This document shows positions 34,925 through 44,998 of a stretch of 64,000 nucleotides of DNA, in pieces. Position 1 is the stretch's first letter; each line of letters starts with the position of its first letter. The notes under the pieces were generated by a model. That model was not told the DNA's origin. It saw only the letters and a list, made by a program, of their open reading frames with translations, and made no database searches. Source of the DNA: Pseudomonadota bacterium (GTDB lineage: Bacteria > Pseudomonadota > Gammaproteobacteria > Pseudomonadales > Oceanobacteraceae); contig JAIXHJ010000002.1 of NCBI GenBank assembly GCA_030145845.1, positions 248,001 to 312,000 on the forward strand. Reading direction: 5' to 3'. The translations under genes and the position numbers were made by a program.

Positions 34925-36128
34925 TGCTCTGATTATTGATGCTATCCGTACGCCGATCGGCCGTTATGGCGGTGCCTTATCCGCTGTGCGGGCTGATGAC
35001 CTTGGTGCGGTGCCGATGAAAGCGCTGATGGCGCGTCATCCGGCGCTGGACTGGTCGCAGCTGGATGACGTGATTTACGGCTGCGCCAACCAGGCCGGCG
35101 AAGACAACCGCAACGTGGCGCGCATGTCTGCCCTGCTGGCGGGTCTGCCGGTGACGGTACCGGGCACCACAGTGAACCGTCTGTGTGGTTCCGGTATGGA
35201 TGCCATCGGTATTGCCGCGCGCTCTATCCGCGCCGGTGAAACCGGGCTGATGCTGGCTGGCGGGGTGGAATCCATGTCGCGGGCGCCGTTTGTGCTGGGC
35301 AAGGCCGAGCAGGCTTTCAGCCGCAGCGCTGAGATGTTTGATACCACCATCGGCTGGCGCTTTGTGAACCGGTTGATGAAATCGGATTTCGGCATCGATT
35401 CGATGCCGGAAACCGCGGAAAACGTGGCTGAGGACTTCAGCATCAACCGCGAAGATCAGGACCTGTTTGCCCTGCGCTCGCAGCAGAAAACCGCGGCCGC
35501 GCAGCAGAATGGCCGGCTGGCACAGGAAATCACCCCGGTCACCATTCCACAGCGCAAAGGCGACGCGCTGGTGGTCGACACCGATGAACACCCGCGCGCG
35601 TCCACCACGCTGGACGCGCTGGCGAAACTGGGTACGCCCTTCCGCAGCGATGGCAAAGGCACCGTCACCGCCGGTAACGCCTCCGGGGTTAACGATGGCG
35701 CCTGTGCCGTACTGCTGGCCAGCGAAGCCGCCGCGCAGCAGCACGGCCTGAAAGCCCGTGGCCGCGTGCTGGGCATGGCCACCGCTGGTGTGGAGCCGCG
35801 CATTATGGGCATCGGCCCGGCGCCGGCCACGCGCAAGGTGCTGGCGCAGACCGGACTGACGCTGGCGGATATGGATGTGATCGAACTGAATGAAGCCTTT
35901 GCCGCACAGGGACTGGCGGTGCTGCGCGATCTCGGCCTGGCCGATGATGATCCGCGCGTGAATCCCAACGGTGGCGCCATTGCGCTGGGGCACCCGCTGG
36001 GGATGAGCGGCGCGCGGCTGATCACCACTGCCCTGCATGAGCTGGACGCGCAGCAGAAGCGCTATGCGCTGTGCACCATGTGCATCGGCGTTGGTCAGGG
36101 CATCGCCATGATTATTGAGCGCCTGTAA
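34917..36128 (+). CDS. paaJ: PaaJ, 3-oxoadipyl-CoA/3-oxo-5,6-dehydrosuberyl-CoA thiolase
   Basis: A 403-residue thiolase. Catalytic residues are in place: the nucleophilic Cys in NRLCGSGMDAIG near residue 90, the His in NPNGGAIALGHPLG near 357, and the Cys of CTMCIGVGQG near 387. It cleaves both 3-oxo-5,6-dehydrosuberyl-CoA and 3-oxoadipyl-CoA to acetyl-CoA and, at the end, succinyl-CoA. The frame opens upstream at 34854, but MSDALIIDAIRTPIG at 34917 is the standard thiolase start and overlaps paaI as expected. Confidence 0.95.
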   Translation: MSDALIIDAIRTPIGRYGGALSAVRADDLGAVPMKALMARHPALDWSQLDDVIYGCANQAGEDNRNVARMSALLAGLPVTVPGTTVNRLCGSGMDAIGIAARSIRAGETGLMLAGGVESMSRAPFVLGKAEQAFSRSAEMFDTTIGWRFVNRLMKSDFGIDSMPETAENVAEDFSINREDQDLFALRSQQKTAAAQQNGRLAQEITPVTIPQRKGDALVVDTDEHPRASTTLDALAKLGTPFRSDGKGTVTAGNASGVNDGACAVLLASEAAAQQHGLKARGRVLGMATAGVEPRIMGIGPAPATRKVLAQTGLTLADMDVIELNEAFAAQGLAVLRDLGLADDDPRVNPNGGAIALGHPLGMSGARLITTALHELDAQQKRYALCTMCIGVGQGIAMIIERL

Positions 36129-36244
36129 GCCAGTAACACAGTGCCTGCCATCAGACACATAAGTATAAAGGATGAGGCAGGCTGTTTTCCGTCATAATCC
36201 ATGAGGCCATGCCCATGAGAACAAAAATAACAGAGAGACTCAGC

Positions 36245-37561
36245 ATGAATATCCGTCAGCAATTCAAGCCGGATCAGCTCGATCCGATGGAAACCGCCAG
36301 TATTGATGAACTGCGTGCGCACCAGCTGGAGCGTCTGCAGTGGAGCGTTGCCCACGCGTACGAGAACGTACCTCTGTACCGCCAGCGCTTCGATGAAGCC
36401 GGTATCCACCCGCAGGACATCCGTACGCTGGATGATCTGGCCAAACTGCCGTTCACCACCAAGAACGACCTGCGCGACAACTACCCTTACGGCATGTTTG
36501 CCACGCCGATGGACGATATCGTGCGCCTGCATGCCTCCAGTGGCACCACAGGTAAGCCGACCGTGGTCGGTTATACCCAGCGTGATATCGACACCTGGGC
36601 CAACATCGTCGCCCGTTCCATCCGCGCTGCCGGTGGCCGCAGCAGCGATAAAGTGCATATTTCTTACGGCTATGGCCTGTTTACCGGCGGTCTCGGTGCC
36701 CACTACGGCGCTGAGCGGCTGGGCTGCACTGTGATCCCGATGTCCGGTGGCCAGACCGAGAAGCAGGTGCGCCTGATCCGCGACTTTGATCCGGACATCA
36801 TCATGGTGACCCCGTCTTACATGCTCAATATCGCCGACGAGATGGAACGTCAGGGCATTGATCCGCACAAGCTCAGCCTGCGTCTGGGTATTTTCGGCGC
36901 CGAGCCCTGGACCCACGAACTGCGCCGCTCGGTGGAGGAGCGTATGGGCATCCGCGCCATGGATATTTACGGTCTGTCAGAAATTATGGGGCCGGGGGTG
37001 GCGATGGAATGTGCGGAAACCCAGGACGGCCCGACCGTATGGGAAGACCATTTCTATCCCGAGATCATCGACCCCAATACCGGCGAAGTACTGCCGGATG
37101 GTGAGATGGGCGAGCTGGTGTTCACCACATTGACCAAGGAAGCACTGCCGATGATCCGTTACCGCACCCGCGATCTGACCCGCCTGCTGCCGGGTACAGC
37201 ACGCCGCATGCGCCGCATCGACAAGATCACCGGACGCAGTGACGACATGATGATTATCCGCGGCGTTAACGTGTTCCCGACCCAGATCGAAGAAGAAGTG
37301 GTAAAAGTTAAACAGTTTTCAGATGAATATGAAATCAACCTGTATCGCAATGGCAACATGGACAGCATGGAAGTGCACGTTGAGCTGCGCCCGGAATTCA
37401 GCCATCTGAACGATGCTGAGACCCGTGATCTGATCGGTCAGCTGCGTCACCATGTGAAGTCCTCCGTCGGTATCACGGTGGCGGTTAACGTGTTCAAAAG
37501 CGGACAGATAGCGCGTTCTGAGGGTAAAGCGAAGCGGGTGTTCGACAAACGCAACGACTGA
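36245..37561 (+). CDS. paaK: PaaK, phenylacetate-CoA ligase
   Basis: A 438-residue adenylate-forming enzyme, very close to E. coli PaaK: LDPMETASIDELRAHQLERL, HASSGTTGKPTVVGYTQ (P-loop), GYGLFTGGLGAHYGAERLGC, LSEIMGPGVAMECAETQDGP and ending RSEGKAKRVFDKRND. It activates phenylacetate with ATP and CoA, the committed first step. Three in-frame ATGs precede the body (36209, 36215, 36245); GAGGCC at 36203 could serve the second, but the 36245 start behind AGAGAGA gives the N-terminal length known in the family, so it is preferred. Confidence 0.96.
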   Translation: MNIRQQFKPDQLDPMETASIDELRAHQLERLQWSVAHAYENVPLYRQRFDEAGIHPQDIRTLDDLAKLPFTTKNDLRDNYPYGMFATPMDDIVRLHASSGTTGKPTVVGYTQRDIDTWANIVARSIRAAGGRSSDKVHISYGYGLFTGGLGAHYGAERLGCTVIPMSGGQTEKQVRLIRDFDPDIIMVTPSYMLNIADEMERQGIDPHKLSLRLGIFGAEPWTHELRRSVEERMGIRAMDIYGLSEIMGPGVAMECAETQDGPTVWEDHFYPEIIDPNTGEVLPDGEMGELVFTTLTKEALPMIRYRTRDLTRLLPGTARRMRRIDKITGRSDDMMIIRGVNVFPTQIEEEVVKVKQFSDEYEINLYRNGNMDSMEVHVELRPEFSHLNDAETRDLIGQLRHHVKSSVGITVAVNVFKSGQIARSEGKAKRVFDKRND

Positions 37562-37749
37562 CAGCGGCGGCTGACGGATAGCCGGCGGCTTCTGCCTGCC
37601 GTCGCTTATCCTCTGTTGCTGCATTTCGCGCCATGGGCGTTTTACACTCTAAATATGATACAAAAAACGGTTTAAATATTTATTTTTAGTGTCATTATAG
37701 AGGCAAATGAGCGAATAAAGGCTCCCGTGAGCCAAGCGGAGATTGGGTT
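37562..37749. promoter_or_regulatory. paaK-paaA intergenic region with a GATAC motif
   Basis: 188 bp without a gene. TGATACAAAAAACGG starts at 37656, the same GATAC-A-rich core as in the paaY-paaF region, and A+T-rich sequence follows (37665-37690). This suggests a second PaaX-controlled promoter, for the paaABCDEZ part. The match is by eye. Confidence 0.45.
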
Positions 37750-38739
37750 ATGTATGCACAAATGGTTGAGACCGGCGTTAAGAAGGTAAAAGGCCTGGAT
37801 GAGATGAGCGCCGAGGAGCGCGCCTTCCAGGAGAAGATCGATGCCGAGATCAAGATTGAACCGAAAAACTGGATGCCGGATGCGTACCGTAAAACGCTGA
37901 TCCGTCAGATTTCCCAGCACGCACACTCGGAAGTGGTGGGCATGCTGCCGGAAGGCAACTGGGTGACCCGGGCGCCGACCTTCAAGCGCAAACTGCAGCT
38001 GATGGCGAAAATTCAGGACGAGGCCGGTCACGGTCTGTACCTCTACAGTGCCATGGAAACACTGGGGGCTGACCGCGATGAAGAAATTGAAAAGCTGCAC
38101 AGCGGGCGCGCCAAGTATTCCAGCATCTTTAATTATCCGACCCTGAACTGGGCAGATATGGGGGCCGTGGGCTGGCTGGTGGACGGTGCCGCCATTGTCA
38201 ACCAGGTGGTTTTACAGCGCACCTCTTATGGCCCGTATTCGCGCGCCATGATCCGTATCTGTAAGGAAGAAAGTTTCCATCAGCGTCAGGGTTACGAAAT
38301 CCTGCTGCACATGATGCAGCACGGCAATGACGCCCAGAAAGAGATGGTGCAGGACGCCATTAACCGTCTGTGGTGGCCGGCGCTGATGATGTTTGGTCCG
38401 AGCGATGCAGATTCACCGAACAGCGCACAGTCGATGGCGTGGAAAATCAAACGTCACACCAACGATGAACTGCGTCAGCGCTTTATTGACCAGACCGTCC
38501 CTCAGCTGGAATTCCTCGGCTGCACCGCACCGGACCCGGAGCTGAAGTGGAATGAAGAACGCGGTCATTACGATTTCGGCGACATTCAGTGGCAGGAATT
38601 TTACGACGTGATTGCCGGCCATGGCCCGTGCAACCGTGAGCGCGTGGAAACCCGCCGCAAAGCCATTGACGACGGCGCCTGGGTACGTGAAGCCGCGGTC
38701 GCACACGCGAAAAAGAAAAAACAACAGGCAGCTGCCTGA
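37750..38739 (+). CDS. paaA: PaaA, phenylacetyl-CoA epoxidase catalytic subunit
   Basis: A 329-residue ferritin-like di-iron protein. Iron-ligand motifs are visible as [15 protein letters not shown] near residue 90 and [16 protein letters not shown] near 174. It is the oxygenase subunit that epoxidises phenylacetyl-CoA with PaaC as structural partner. Around residue 205 the block [15 protein letters not shown] matches the PaaA family. It begins the ABCDE set, 50 bp before paaB. Confidence 0.96.
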   Translation: MYAQMVETGVKKVKGLDEMSAEERAFQEKIDAEIKIEPKNWMPDAYRKTLIRQISQHAHSEVVGMLPEGNWVTRAPTFKRKLQLMAKIQDEAGHGLYLYSAMETLGADRDEEIEKLHSGRAKYSSIFNYPTLNWADMGAVGWLVDGAAIVNQVVLQRTSYGPYSRAMIRICKEESFHQRQGYEILLHMMQHGNDAQKEMVQDAINRLWWPALMMFGPSDADSPNSAQSMAWKIKRHTNDELRQRFIDQTVPQLEFLGCTAPDPELKWNEERGHYDFGDIQWQEFYDVIAGHGPCNRERVETRRKAIDDGAWVREAAVAHAKKKKQQAAA

Positions 38740-38788
38740 AAAGACAATAAATAAAAGCCGCAACAATCAGGCTTGGGAGATAACGCTT

Positions 38789-39070
38789 ATGTCTCAGTGG
38801 ACACTCTTTGAAGTTTTTGTACGCAGTAAACACGGCCTTAACCACAAACACGTGGGCAGTGTACATGCTGCCGATGCGCAGATGGCCATCGAAAATGCAC
38901 GCGATCTTTATACCCGTCGCAACGAAGGCGTCAGTATCTGGGTGGTGCCATCGGCAGAAATTACTGCCACCGCGACCGATGAAAAAGAACCGCTGTTCGA
39001 CCCGTCGGAAGATAAGGTTTACCGCCACGCCAGCTTTTACGAGCTGCCGGATGAAGTCGGACATATGTGA
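38789..39070 (+). CDS. paaB: PaaB, phenylacetyl-CoA epoxidase subunit B
   Basis: A 93-residue PaaB: MSQWTLFEVFVRSKHGLNHKHVGSVHAAD and ending in FYELPDEVGHM. GGGAGA at about 38775-38780 and the ATG at 38789 match the family start; the longer frame from 38612 is inside paaA. PaaB bridges the epoxidase dimers or helps electron delivery. Confidence 0.96.
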   Translation: MSQWTLFEVFVRSKHGLNHKHVGSVHAADAQMAIENARDLYTRRNEGVSIWVVPSAEITATATDEKEPLFDPSEDKVYRHASFYELPDEVGHM

Positions 39071-39081
39071 GGTAGCCGGTC

Positions 39082-39843
39082 ATGACGAAATACGATGAGC
39101 TGACAGAATTTCTGCTGCTGCTTGGTGACAGCGCCATGGTCCAGGGCCAGCGCCTGTGCGAATGGTGTGGTCGGGCGCCGGCGGTGGAAGAAGAAATGGC
39201 ATTAATGAACGTGGGCCTCGACCTGGTGGGGCAGGCGCGCAACTGGCTGGAATACGCGGCTGAACGGATTAACGACGGACGCGATGCCGACATGCTGGCG
39301 TTCCGCCGGGATGAACGTGCTTACCGCAATTTACTGCTGGTTGAGCAGCCGAACGGTGACTTTGCCGTCACCATGGTGAAACAGTTCCTGTACGACGCCT
39401 GGCAGTATCACCTGCTGGAAGCGCTGACGGAATCCGCCGATGAACAGGTGGCTGCGATTGCGAAAAAATCGCTGAAAGAAGTGACCTATCACCTGCGCCG
39501 TTCGTCCGAATGGATGGAGCGTCTGGGTGACGGTACTGAAGAAAGTCATGCCCGTATGGAAGCCGCCATCGACACGGTATGGCGTTTTACCTTCGAACTA
39601 CACCGCTGTGATGCGGGCATGCAGGCACTGGCAGCTGCCGGCGTTATTCCGCAGGCGGATGAGCTGGCACAACGCTGGCAGACCACGGTGGCTGACGTGC
39701 TGGAAAAATCCACACTGACGATGCCGGAAGCGGCGCGCAGTTTTTATCTTAATGGCCGCGATGGCATGCACAGCGAGCACCTGGGCATTCTGCTGGCTGA
39801 AATGCAGTTTCTGCAACGGGCGTATCCGGATGCGAGCTGGTGA
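39082..39843 (+). CDS. paaC: PaaC, phenylacetyl-CoA epoxidase structural subunit
   Basis: A 253-residue ferritin-like protein related to PaaA but without the full di-iron ligand set. Family blocks are LLLLGDSAMVQGQRLCEWCG, LMNVGLDLVGQARNWLEYAA, RNLLLVEQPNGDFAVTMVKQ and EHLGILLAEMQFLQRAYPDASW. It stabilises PaaA in the epoxidase. The next gene starts inside its last codons. Confidence 0.96.
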   Translation: MTKYDELTEFLLLLGDSAMVQGQRLCEWCGRAPAVEEEMALMNVGLDLVGQARNWLEYAAERINDGRDADMLAFRRDERAYRNLLLVEQPNGDFAVTMVKQFLYDAWQYHLLEALTESADEQVAAIAKKSLKEVTYHLRRSSEWMERLGDGTEESHARMEAAIDTVWRFTFELHRCDAGMQALAAAGVIPQADELAQRWQTTVADVLEKSTLTMPEAARSFYLNGRDGMHSEHLGILLAEMQFLQRAYPDASW

Positions 39844-40378
39844 TCTGATCGGTACTGACCGTTCTTCTGCCAGCGGGCAGAGACGGGAAGGTACTGCAGC
39901 GGACATTGACTATGCCTGGCAGGTACTGGCGGATGTGCCCGATCCGGAAGTACCGGCAGTCAGTGTGGTCGAGCTGGGGATCGTGCGTGAGGTCAGCTGG
40001 CAGGATGGTCATCTGCATGTGCTGGTGACGCCGACGTATTCCGGTTGCCCGGCAACGGAATTTATTGAGCAGCTGATCCGCGAAGCACTGGAAGACGCCG
40101 GTTTTGCAGAGCCGCAGCTGCAACAGAAGCTGGACCCGGCCTGGACCACAGACTGGATTACGGACGCCGGGCGGGAAAAGCTACGGGCTTTTGGCATTGC
40201 GCCGCCGGTGGGCAGTTCCAGTAAACGCTCACTGCTGGGGGAAGCCCCGCAGGTGCAGTGCCCGCATTGCGGCAGTGAGCATACGGAACAGATCAGCGAA
40301 TTCGGTTCCACCGCCTGTAAGGCACTGTACCGCTGCCGCGACTGTCTGGAGCCGTTTGATTATTTCAAATGTATCTAG
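39830..40378 (+). CDS. paaD: PaaD, epoxidase-associated Fe-S assembly-like protein
   Basis: About 182 residues. An MIP18/DUF59-like domain (DVPDPEVPAVSVVELGIV, then TPTYSGCPATEFIEQLI) is followed by a C-terminal zinc ribbon, CPHCGSEH and CRDCLEPFDYFKCI, as in PaaD of E. coli. PaaD is thought to help mature the cofactors of the epoxidase. I chose the ATG at 39830, overlapping paaC by 14 nt; a ribosome site is not obvious, and the first ~20 residues are not conserved, so a GTG slightly downstream is possible. Confidence 0.9.
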   Translation: MRAGDLIGTDRSSASGQRREGTAADIDYAWQVLADVPDPEVPAVSVVELGIVREVSWQDGHLHVLVTPTYSGCPATEFIEQLIREALEDAGFAEPQLQQKLDPAWTTDWITDAGREKLRAFGIAPPVGSSSKRSLLGEAPQVQCPHCGSEHTEQISEFGSTACKALYRCRDCLEPFDYFKCI

Positions 40379-40448
40379 TCGACGGCGCCGGCAGTGAGCT
40401 AAAAAATTCAACGCCACACATAACAACAAAGTGGCACTGGAGATGACA

Positions 40449-41525
40449 ATGACACAATTTCATTCTCTTACGGTTTCCGATATGCGTCGTGAAACCCGGG
40501 ATTCAGTTTCCATGGCCTTTGCCGTGCCACAGGAACTGGCAGCGGATTTCCGTTTTAAGCAGGGTCAGTATCTGACGCTGCGCACTCAGCTTAATGGTGA
40601 AGAAGTGCGCCGTTCCTATTCCATCTGCAGTGGTGTTAACGACGGTGAACTGCGTGTTGCCGTCAAACGTGTGCCGGGTGGTTTATTTTCTTCCTTTGCC
40701 AACGACTCCCTCTCTGTTGGCGATGCCCTTGAGGTGATGCCACCCATGGGCTCTTTTTATTCCGAGCTTGATCCGGCACGCCAGGGCCACTATCTGCTGG
40801 TGGCCGCCGGCAGTGGTATTACGCCGATTCTGTCGATTGCCCGCACCACACTGGAAGCGGAACCGGACAGCGAAGTAACACTGCTGTACGGTAACCGCGC
40901 CACTGCGTCCACCATGTTCCGCGAGCAGCTGGAAGATCTGAAAAATGATTACCTCGGCCGCTTCAACCTGATTTTTGTATTCAGCCGCGAACAGCAGGAC
41001 ATCGATTTATACAACGGTCATATTGACGCCGATAAATGCCGCACCCTGTTCAGCCGCTGGATTGATGTCAGAAACCTCGACGGTGCCTTTATCTGTGGCC
41101 CGCAGGCGATGACAGAAACCGTGCGCGATGTGCTGCAGGAATGCGGTGCGGCAGCAGACAAAATTCATTTTGAACTGTTTGCCAGTGCCGGCAGTGAACA
41201 CAAACGCGAAGCGCGTGCGGCGGCCGCCGCAGAACGCACGGATATGTCTGCCGTGACCGTAATCCGTGACGGTCATGCCATGACCTTTGATCTCGCTCAG
41301 AACACCCAGAGCCTGCTTGAAGCCGGTAATGAACACGGTGCGGATCTGCCGTACTCCTGTAAAGCCGGTGTCTGTTCCACCTGTAAATGTAAAGTGATTG
41401 AAGGTGAAGTGGAGATGGATGTCAGCATCGGCCTGGAAGATTACGAAGTGGAAGCCGGCTATGTGCTGTCCTGTCAGTCTTATCCGGTGACGAAAAAAGT
41501 CGTGCTGGATTTTGACGAGATCTGA
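40449..41525 (+). CDS. paaE: PaaE, phenylacetyl-CoA epoxidase reductase
   Basis: A 358-residue flavoprotein reductase. Order of domains: FAD-binding (EEVRRSYSICSG), NAD(P)-binding (LLVAAGSGITPILSIA), then a C-terminal plant-type 2Fe-2S ferredoxin (YSCKAGVCSTCKCKV near residue 300, last Cys in GYVLSCQSYP). It passes electrons from NADPH to PaaA. GGAG at 40439-40442 points to ATG 40449 rather than the GTG at 40431 or the ATG at 40443. Confidence 0.96.
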   Translation: MTQFHSLTVSDMRRETRDSVSMAFAVPQELAADFRFKQGQYLTLRTQLNGEEVRRSYSICSGVNDGELRVAVKRVPGGLFSSFANDSLSVGDALEVMPPMGSFYSELDPARQGHYLLVAAGSGITPILSIARTTLEAEPDSEVTLLYGNRATASTMFREQLEDLKNDYLGRFNLIFVFSREQQDIDLYNGHIDADKCRTLFSRWIDVRNLDGAFICGPQAMTETVRDVLQECGAAADKIHFELFASAGSEHKREARAAAAAERTDMSAVTVIRDGHAMTFDLAQNTQSLLEAGNEHGADLPYSCKAGVCSTCKCKVIEGEVEMDVSIGLEDYEVEAGYVLSCQSYPVTKKVVLDFDEI

Positions 41526-41589
41526 CGGCGCAGCACGGCACAGAACAATAACTCAACGCAGAACATTCACATAATAAGCGGAGGCAAGT

Positions 41590-43638
41590 ATGTCAGCCCC
41601 GACACTACAGAGTTTTATCGCCGGCGAATGGGTTGGTCAGGAAGCCGCTCAGGCACTGACCAGCGCGGTTAACGGTGACGTGATTTATCACACCCATGCC
41701 GAGTCCATTGATTTCGGCCGTTCACTGGATTATGCCCGCAGCAAAGGGCACCGCTCACTGCTGGATATGGATTTTCAGTCACGCGCCTCCTGCCTGCGTG
41801 CACTGGGAAAATACCTGCTGGAACATAAAGAAAGTCTGTATGAAATTTCGGCCTTAACCGGTGCCACCCGTGCCGACAGCTGGGTGGATATTGAAGGCGG
41901 TGCCGGCACTCTGTTTGCCTATGCCAGCCTTGGCCGCCGCGAACTGCCATCCGGTAATTTAATTCATGAAGGCGATGCCATGCCGCTGGGCCGTGAAGGC
42001 CAGTTCTGTGGTTCGCATATTCTGGTACCGCGCCGCGGGGTGGCGGTGCACATCAACGCCTTTAACTTCCCGGTGTGGGGCATGCTGGAGAAATTCGCAC
42101 CGAATTTCCTCGCCGGTATGCCCTGTATCGTCAAGCCGGCCTCGGCCACCAGTTATCTGACCGAAGCGGCTGTACGTCTGATGCAGAATTCCGGTCTGCT
42201 GCCGGAAGGCAGTCTGCAGCTGGTGATCGGCCGTACCGGTGATCTGCTCGATCGTCTGGACGGTCAGGACATGGTCACCTTTACCGGCTCTGCCAGCACC
42301 GCGGCGATGCTGCGTCATAACGAAAATCTGATTAAAAATTCTGTGCCTTTCAATGCAGAAGCCGATTCACTGAACTGTGCCATTCTGGCGCCGGATGTGA
42401 CGCCGGATGATGCCGAGTTCGATCTGTTTGTGAAAGAAGTGGTGCGCGAAATGACGGTCAAAGCGGGGCAGAAATGTACCGCTATCCGCCGTGTGCTGGT
42501 GCCGGAAAACCGGATGGATGCAGTGGCTGAAAAACTGGCGGAACGGCTGGCAAAAATTAAGGTCGGCGATCCGTCAGTGGACGGCGTGCGTATGGGGGCT
42601 CTGGCTTCCCACGCGCAGCAGAAAGATGTTGCCCATCAGCTGGAAGCGCTGATGGCCGGCTGTGAAGTGGTATGCGGTAACAACCGTGATTTTGCCGCAG
42701 TGGGTGAGGGAACAGACAAAGGTGCCTTCTTTGAACCGACCCTGCTGCTGAATAAAACACCGGATGGTGAATGCGGTGCACACGATATTGAAGCCTTTGG
42801 TCCGGTGAGCACCGTGATGCCATACCGCGATCTGGAACATGCCGTTGATCTGGCTGCCCGCGGTAAAGGCTCACTGGTATCCACGCTGGTGACCCGGGAT
42901 CCGGCAGTGGCCGGGCAGGTTGTGCCGGCGCTGGCGTCCTGGCATGGCCGGGTACATATTCTGGATGAAAAAGCAGCCAAAGAATCCACCGGTCACGGTT
43001 CACCACTGCCGCTGCTGAAGCACGGTGGTCCGGGCCGCGCCGGTGGTGGCGAAGAGCTGGGCGGCATCCGCGCGGTGAAGCATTATCTGCAGCGCGCTGC
43101 GGTGCAGGGTTCACCGACCATGCTGACCGCCGTGACGCGCGAATATGTCCGCGGTGGCGATACCTATGAAACCGAAGTCCATCCGTTCCGCCGCCATTTT
43201 GAAGACGTGAAAATTGCAGAATCCCTGCTGACACACCGGCGTACGGTGACCGAAGCGGATATCGTCAATTTCGGCTGTCTGTCCGGTGATCATTTCTATA
43301 TGCATTTTGATGAGCTGGCGGCGCGGGATTCGCAGTTTGAACAGCGTATCGCACACGGCTATTTCGTGCTGTCGGCCGCGGCCGGGTTATTTGTTTCCCC
43401 GGGGGTTGGTCCGGTACTGGCAAACTACGGCCTTGATAATCTGCGCTTCATTACCCCGGTGGGTATCGGTGACACCATTCAGGCGCGTCTGACCTGCAAA
43501 CGTAAAATCGATCAGGGTAAAGAGAGTCCGAAAGGCGAACCACAGGGCGTGGTGGCCTGGGATGTTCAGGTAACCAATCAGAAAGATGAGCTGGTGGCGA
43601 GCTACGACATCCTGACCTTAGTGAAGAAACGCGACTGA
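41590..43638 (+). CDS. paaZ: PaaZ, oxepin-CoA hydrolase / 3-oxo-5,6-dehydrosuberyl-CoA semialdehyde dehydrogenase
   Basis: A 682-residue fusion of an aldehyde dehydrogenase (residues 1 to about 520, catalytic Cys in [11 protein letters not shown] near 298, Glu in [10 protein letters not shown]) and a C-terminal MaoC-type hydratase ([15 protein letters not shown] near 560). Both halves look complete. It opens the oxepin ring of oxepin-CoA and oxidises the aldehyde. It ends the paa run; a hairpin and a porin gene follow. Confidence 0.96.
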   Translation: MSAPTLQSFIAGEWVGQEAAQALTSAVNGDVIYHTHAESIDFGRSLDYARSKGHRSLLDMDFQSRASCLRALGKYLLEHKESLYEISALTGATRADSWVDIEGGAGTLFAYASLGRRELPSGNLIHEGDAMPLGREGQFCGSHILVPRRGVAVHINAFNFPVWGMLEKFAPNFLAGMPCIVKPASATSYLTEAAVRLMQNSGLLPEGSLQLVIGRTGDLLDRLDGQDMVTFTGSASTAAMLRHNENLIKNSVPFNAEADSLNCAILAPDVTPDDAEFDLFVKEVVREMTVKAGQKCTAIRRVLVPENRMDAVAEKLAERLAKIKVGDPSVDGVRMGALASHAQQKDVAHQLEALMAGCEVVCGNNRDFAAVGEGTDKGAFFEPTLLLNKTPDGECGAHDIEAFGPVSTVMPYRDLEHAVDLAARGKGSLVSTLVTRDPAVAGQVVPALASWHGRVHILDEKAAKESTGHGSPLPLLKHGGPGRAGGGEELGGIRAVKHYLQRAAVQGSPTMLTAVTREYVRGGDTYETEVHPFRRHFEDVKIAESLLTHRRTVTEADIVNFGCLSGDHFYMHFDELAARDSQFEQRIAHGYFVLSAAAGLFVSPGVGPVLANYGLDNLRFITPVGIGDTIQARLTCKRKIDQGKESPKGEPQGVVAWDVQVTNQKDELVASYDILTLVKKRD

Positions 43639-43648
43639 GCCCGCGTGT

Positions 43649-43672
43649 ATTTCCCTGCCCTGGCAGGGAAAT
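43649..43672 (+). promoter_or_regulatory. Strong hairpin between paaZ and the porin gene
   Basis: ATTTCCCTGCC and its perfect complement GGCAGGGAAAT form an 11-bp stem around CT. No T-run follows on either strand, so it is not a canonical terminator; it may shield the upstream mRNA or mark a processing point between paaZ and the porin gene. Confidence 0.55.
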
Positions 43673-43716
43673 ACTTCAGCGCTCATAAAAATATAACAAA
43701 GAGAGAAGGTACCTGT

Positions 43717-44910
43717 ATGACAAAAATAAAAACACACGGCTATATTCCGGCACTGCTGATGACTGCTGCTTACGCATCATCGGCAATGGCTGCCGACAGT
43801 GCTGATCTGGAATCGCGTCTGGCGGAACTGGAAAGCAAGCTGGCGACCATGGAACAGAGCAGCGTCACCAGTTCTGATAAAGGCGGCTTTGTGATCGGTG
43901 ATACCACCGTCAGCATCGGCGGGTATGTCAAAGCCGATATGGTTTATAAAAATCACGGTAACGTCGGTGCCAATGCCACCATCTTCGCCCGTCAGCATGT
44001 CGCGGCAGTGGATGAAGATGCAGAAAGCACCATTGATATGACAGCCCGTGAATCACGCCTGTGGGTAAAAACCAGCAGTATGCAGGGTGGCAAACCACTG
44101 ACCACTTACATGGAACTGGATTTTTACGGTTCTGACGGCAGTGAAATGGTATCCAACAACTTTGATCCACGTCTGCGTCATGCCTACGGTTCCTGGGGCA
44201 ACCTGCTGATCGGTCAGACCTGGTCAACCTTCGTCGACCCGGCCCACTTCGGTGAGCTGAATGCCTTCGGTCAGCACGCCTCAACCATTTTTATCCGTCA
44301 GACCCAGGTCCGTTACACCCAACCGTTTTCTGGTGGCAGCGTGATGCTGGCTCTGGAAAACCCGCAGGATGGTGATGACACCAGCAAAACACCGGACATG
44401 GTGGTACGGGTGAATTTTGACGGCGACTGGGGTCACGCATCGCTGGGTGCACTGGGCCGTGAACTGTCGGATGGTGATGACCAGAGTTTTGAATCGGCTT
44501 ACAGCCTGACCGCGAAACTGAATCTGCCCACCGGTGGTGACATCCGTGCTCAGTACAATACAGGTAACCTCGGCCGTTACATGGGCGTGGCAGCGTATCC
44601 GGATGAGGATGCCACAGCTACCGATCTGTCAGGCTTTGAAAGCACCGGTTATTCCGTTGCCCTGCGTCATCCGTGGAGCAAGCAGTTTGCTTCCAACGTC
44701 ATGTACTCAGCAACCGAAGCCGACAGCGATGTCAGCATCGGTGGTCTGGAATCCTCATCATCACTGCACGTTAACCTGATGTATTACGCCACGCCGAAAA
44801 TCCGTTTCGGTGCGGAATACGCGCAATGGGAAACTGAAAGCCTGACTGCTGCCGGCACCGACGATAAGTCACTCGATGTCGTGCAGCTGTCGACCCGTTT
44901 CCTGTTCTGA
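43717..44910 (+). CDS. DcaP-like trimeric outer-membrane porin
   Basis: A 397-residue precursor with a signal peptide (MTKIKTHGYIPALLMTAAYA, cleavage after SAMA), then a short coiled coil DLESRLAELESKLATMEQ, then GGFVIGDTTVSIGGYVKADMVYKN, a start typical of DcaP-family trimeric porins. The body shows the barrel pattern and ends in an aromatic residue (LSTRFLF), needed for BAM-dependent assembly. Acinetobacter DcaP takes up dicarboxylic and aromatic acids. Here its place between paaZ and the TRAP genes suggests entry of phenylacetate or a related acid. The AGAGAAGG upstream supports ATG 43717 over the frame start at 43645. Confidence 0.82.
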   Translation: MTKIKTHGYIPALLMTAAYASSAMAADSADLESRLAELESKLATMEQSSVTSSDKGGFVIGDTTVSIGGYVKADMVYKNHGNVGANATIFARQHVAAVDEDAESTIDMTARESRLWVKTSSMQGGKPLTTYMELDFYGSDGSEMVSNNFDPRLRHAYGSWGNLLIGQTWSTFVDPAHFGELNAFGQHASTIFIRQTQVRYTQPFSGGSVMLALENPQDGDDTSKTPDMVVRVNFDGDWGHASLGALGRELSDGDDQSFESAYSLTAKLNLPTGGDIRAQYNTGNLGRYMGVAAYPDEDATATDLSGFESTGYSVALRHPWSKQFASNVMYSATEADSDVSIGGLESSSSLHVNLMYYATPKIRFGAEYAQWETESLTAAGTDDKSLDVVQLSTRFLF

Positions 44911-44927
44911 TCTGATCAGTCAGGAAT

Positions 44928-44967
44928 GCGTGATATCTGTTTTCTCCTTTCAGATATCACGCGTTTT
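44928..44967 (+). terminator. Terminator between the porin gene and the TRAP operon
   Basis: GCGTGATATCTG and CAGATATCACGC, 12-bp perfect arms around an 11-nt loop (TTTTCTCCTTT), followed by GTTTT. It lies 17 bp after the porin stop. The long loop and short T run make it somewhat unusual; it could be a partial terminator so that some transcription reaches dctP. Confidence 0.72.
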
Positions 44968-44998
44968 AAAACAATAATTACATAGCAAGGTATTGGCC

